NCBI GenBank assembly: GCA_021157485.1
Contig: JAGGWO010000050.1
Location: forward strand, 1-5,721
Source: Sulfurimonas sp.
GTDB taxonomy: Bacteria; Campylobacterota; Campylobacteria; Campylobacterales; Sulfurimonadaceae
Direction: 5' to 3'
Length of the DNA stretch: 5,721 bases
Shown one piece after another: positions 4,754-5,721 of the stretch. Below the pieces are notes generated by a model. It worked only from the letters and a program-made list of their open reading frames with translations, did not search any database and was not told the origin of the DNA. The position numbers and the translations under genes were made by a program. Positions within the stretch are counted from its first letter, which is position 1, and each line of letters begins with the position of its first letter.

Positions 4754-5721
4754 ATGGCTAAACGAGTTGCTGTTGTAGATATCGGTTCTAACTCAGTTAG
4801 AATGGTTATTTATGAGAAAACATCTCGTTTTGCTTTTCACCTACTACACGAAGAAAAAAGTAAAGTTCGTATATCAGAAAATGCATATCAACATGATGGC
4901 AATCTTCAAGAACTCCCAATGCAAAGAACATTCGATGCACTTAGAGACTTTATAACAATCAGTGAATCCTTTAAAGTAAGAAAACTATTATGTGTAGCGA
5001 CCTCTGCTCTAAGAGATGCTCCAAATAAAAAAGATTTCTTAAAAAGAGTCAGAGACTCCCTTAAATTAAACATTAAAATCGTTGATGGCAAAAAAGAGGC
5101 ATACTTTGGTGCTATGGCTTGTGCAAACCTACTTCCAGAACTCTCCACTGCTCTTAGTATAGATATTGGTGGTGGTTCAACTGAGTTCACCCTTATAAAC
5201 GATAAAAACATATCTAATACTATCTCATTGAATATCGGTACAGTTCGTTTAAAAGAGCTCTATTTTGATAAGAATGATATAGCTGGAGCCATCAAATATA
5301 TTGACACAGGGTTAGAACTCCTAAAAGATATAAATGTATCTACTTTAGTTGGAATCGGTGGTACATTTAGAGCGATTTCAAGCGCTATAATGAAAGCAGA
5401 TGCTTATCCATTAAATAAAATACACTCATACGAATACTCTAAAGAAAGATTTAAAAAGTTTATTTCGGATTTACTTGATGCTCAAGAGGATGAACTTAAA
5501 AAACTTGGTATTAGAAGTAATAGATTTGATGTTATAAAACCTGGTGCTCTAATCCTCTCAAGAGTACTAAATAAAATTGAAATAGAAAAGATTATAACGA
5601 GTGGTGTTGGAGTTAGAGAAGGTGTATATCTATCCGACTTACTTCGTGGCTCAAAAGACAAATTTCCTCATAACTATAACACTTCAGTAAAGTATATTTT
5701 AGATACTCACGTTGGAGATAA
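4754..5721 (+). CDS. ppx: Exopolyphosphatase / guanosine pentaphosphate phosphohydrolase (Ppx/GppA family), 3' end outside window
   Basis: Cytoplasmic ASKHA-fold phosphohydrolase that releases phosphate from polyphosphate and/or converts pppGpp to ppGpp; the two activities cannot be separated from sequence. The 322 codons present contain the phosphate-1 loop DIGSNSVRMVIY (9-20), ATSALRDAPN (82-91), the GKKEA motif with the likely catalytic Glu E115, phosphate-2 DIGGGSTEF (137-145), GIGGTFRAIS (200-209), and RFDVIKPGALILSRVL (257-272) followed by TSGVGVREGVY (282-292), marking the end of the ASKHA core. Family members in this phylum are about 480 residues, so a C-terminal HD-like domain probably continues past the right edge. 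The start is the ATG at 4754, with GAAGAG (4741-4746) 7 nt upstream, inside fdxA. As I recall, the fdxA-ppx pairing also occurs in H. pylori (HP0277-HP0278). Confidence 0.94.
   Translation, partial: MAKRVAVVDIGSNSVRMVIYEKTSRFAFHLLHEEKSKVRISENAYQHDGNLQELPMQRTFDALRDFITISESFKVRKLLCVATSALRDAPNKKDFLKRVRDSLKLNIKIVDGKKEAYFGAMACANLLPELSTALSIDIGGGSTEFTLINDKNISNTISLNIGTVRLKELYFDKNDIAGAIKYIDTGLELLKDINVSTLVGIGGTFRAISSAIMKADAYPLNKIHSYEYSKERFKKFISDLLDAQEDELKKLGIRSNRFDVIKPGALILSRVLNKIEIEKIITSGVGVREGVYLSDLLRGSKDKFPHNYNTSVKYILDTHVGD

Noticed and set aside
4906..5211. Minus-strand open frame of 101 codons
   Set aside because: It is antisense to the ppx/gppA core, including the phosphate-2 loop, and its translation resembles no protein family.

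Overview
The window is AT-rich chromosomal DNA with compact, co-oriented housekeeping genes. It most likely comes from a Campylobacterota (formerly Epsilonproteobacteria) bacterium, perhaps a free-living genus such as Sulfurimonas. Three things support this. The response regulator at 2286-2960 is an unmistakable HsrA (HP1043)/CosR-family protein, a family known only from this phylum. The ferredoxin at 4498-4749 closely resembles Helicobacter FdxA. The putative promoters are extended -10 boxes (TGnTATAAT-like) without a good -35, as is usual there. The genus is inference.

Layout. On the minus strand, nadA (134-1132) and the first 45 codons of nadC (1-137, running off the left edge) overlap by ATGA and encode the last two steps of de novo NAD precursor synthesis. 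A 106-bp divergent promoter region separates them from a plus-strand series: plsY (1239-1853), folB (1854-2177), the HsrA/CosR-like regulator (2286-2960), a membrane histidine kinase (3116-4420), fdxA (4498-4749) and a ppx/gppA exopolyphosphatase gene (4754 to the right edge, C-terminus missing). plsY and folB abut with no spacer, and fdxA and ppx are 4 bp apart, so each pair is probably cotranscribed. The regulator, the kinase and fdxA are each preceded by an AT-rich gap with a plausible promoter. No gene-free stretch exceeds 155 bp.

How the genes work together. Most are unrelated core functions: NAD synthesis, acyl-glycerol-3-phosphate synthesis, folate synthesis, electron transfer and polyphosphate/ppGpp metabolism. 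The notable part is the centre. HsrA in Helicobacter pylori and CosR in Campylobacter jejuni are known as orphan regulators with degenerate receivers. Here the receiver has a complete phosphorylation pocket (E7/D8, D51, S79, K101), and a complete HAMP-type histidine kinase follows directly. This looks like a functional, perhaps ancestral, two-component form of the family. The regulator's upstream region carries hexamers phased at 11 bp that could be an autoregulatory binding array. The regulator-kinase gap holds a GC-richer, hairpin-forming segment.

There is no sign of mobile elements, CRISPR arrays, tRNA or rRNA genes, and I saw no wholly new multi-gene system.
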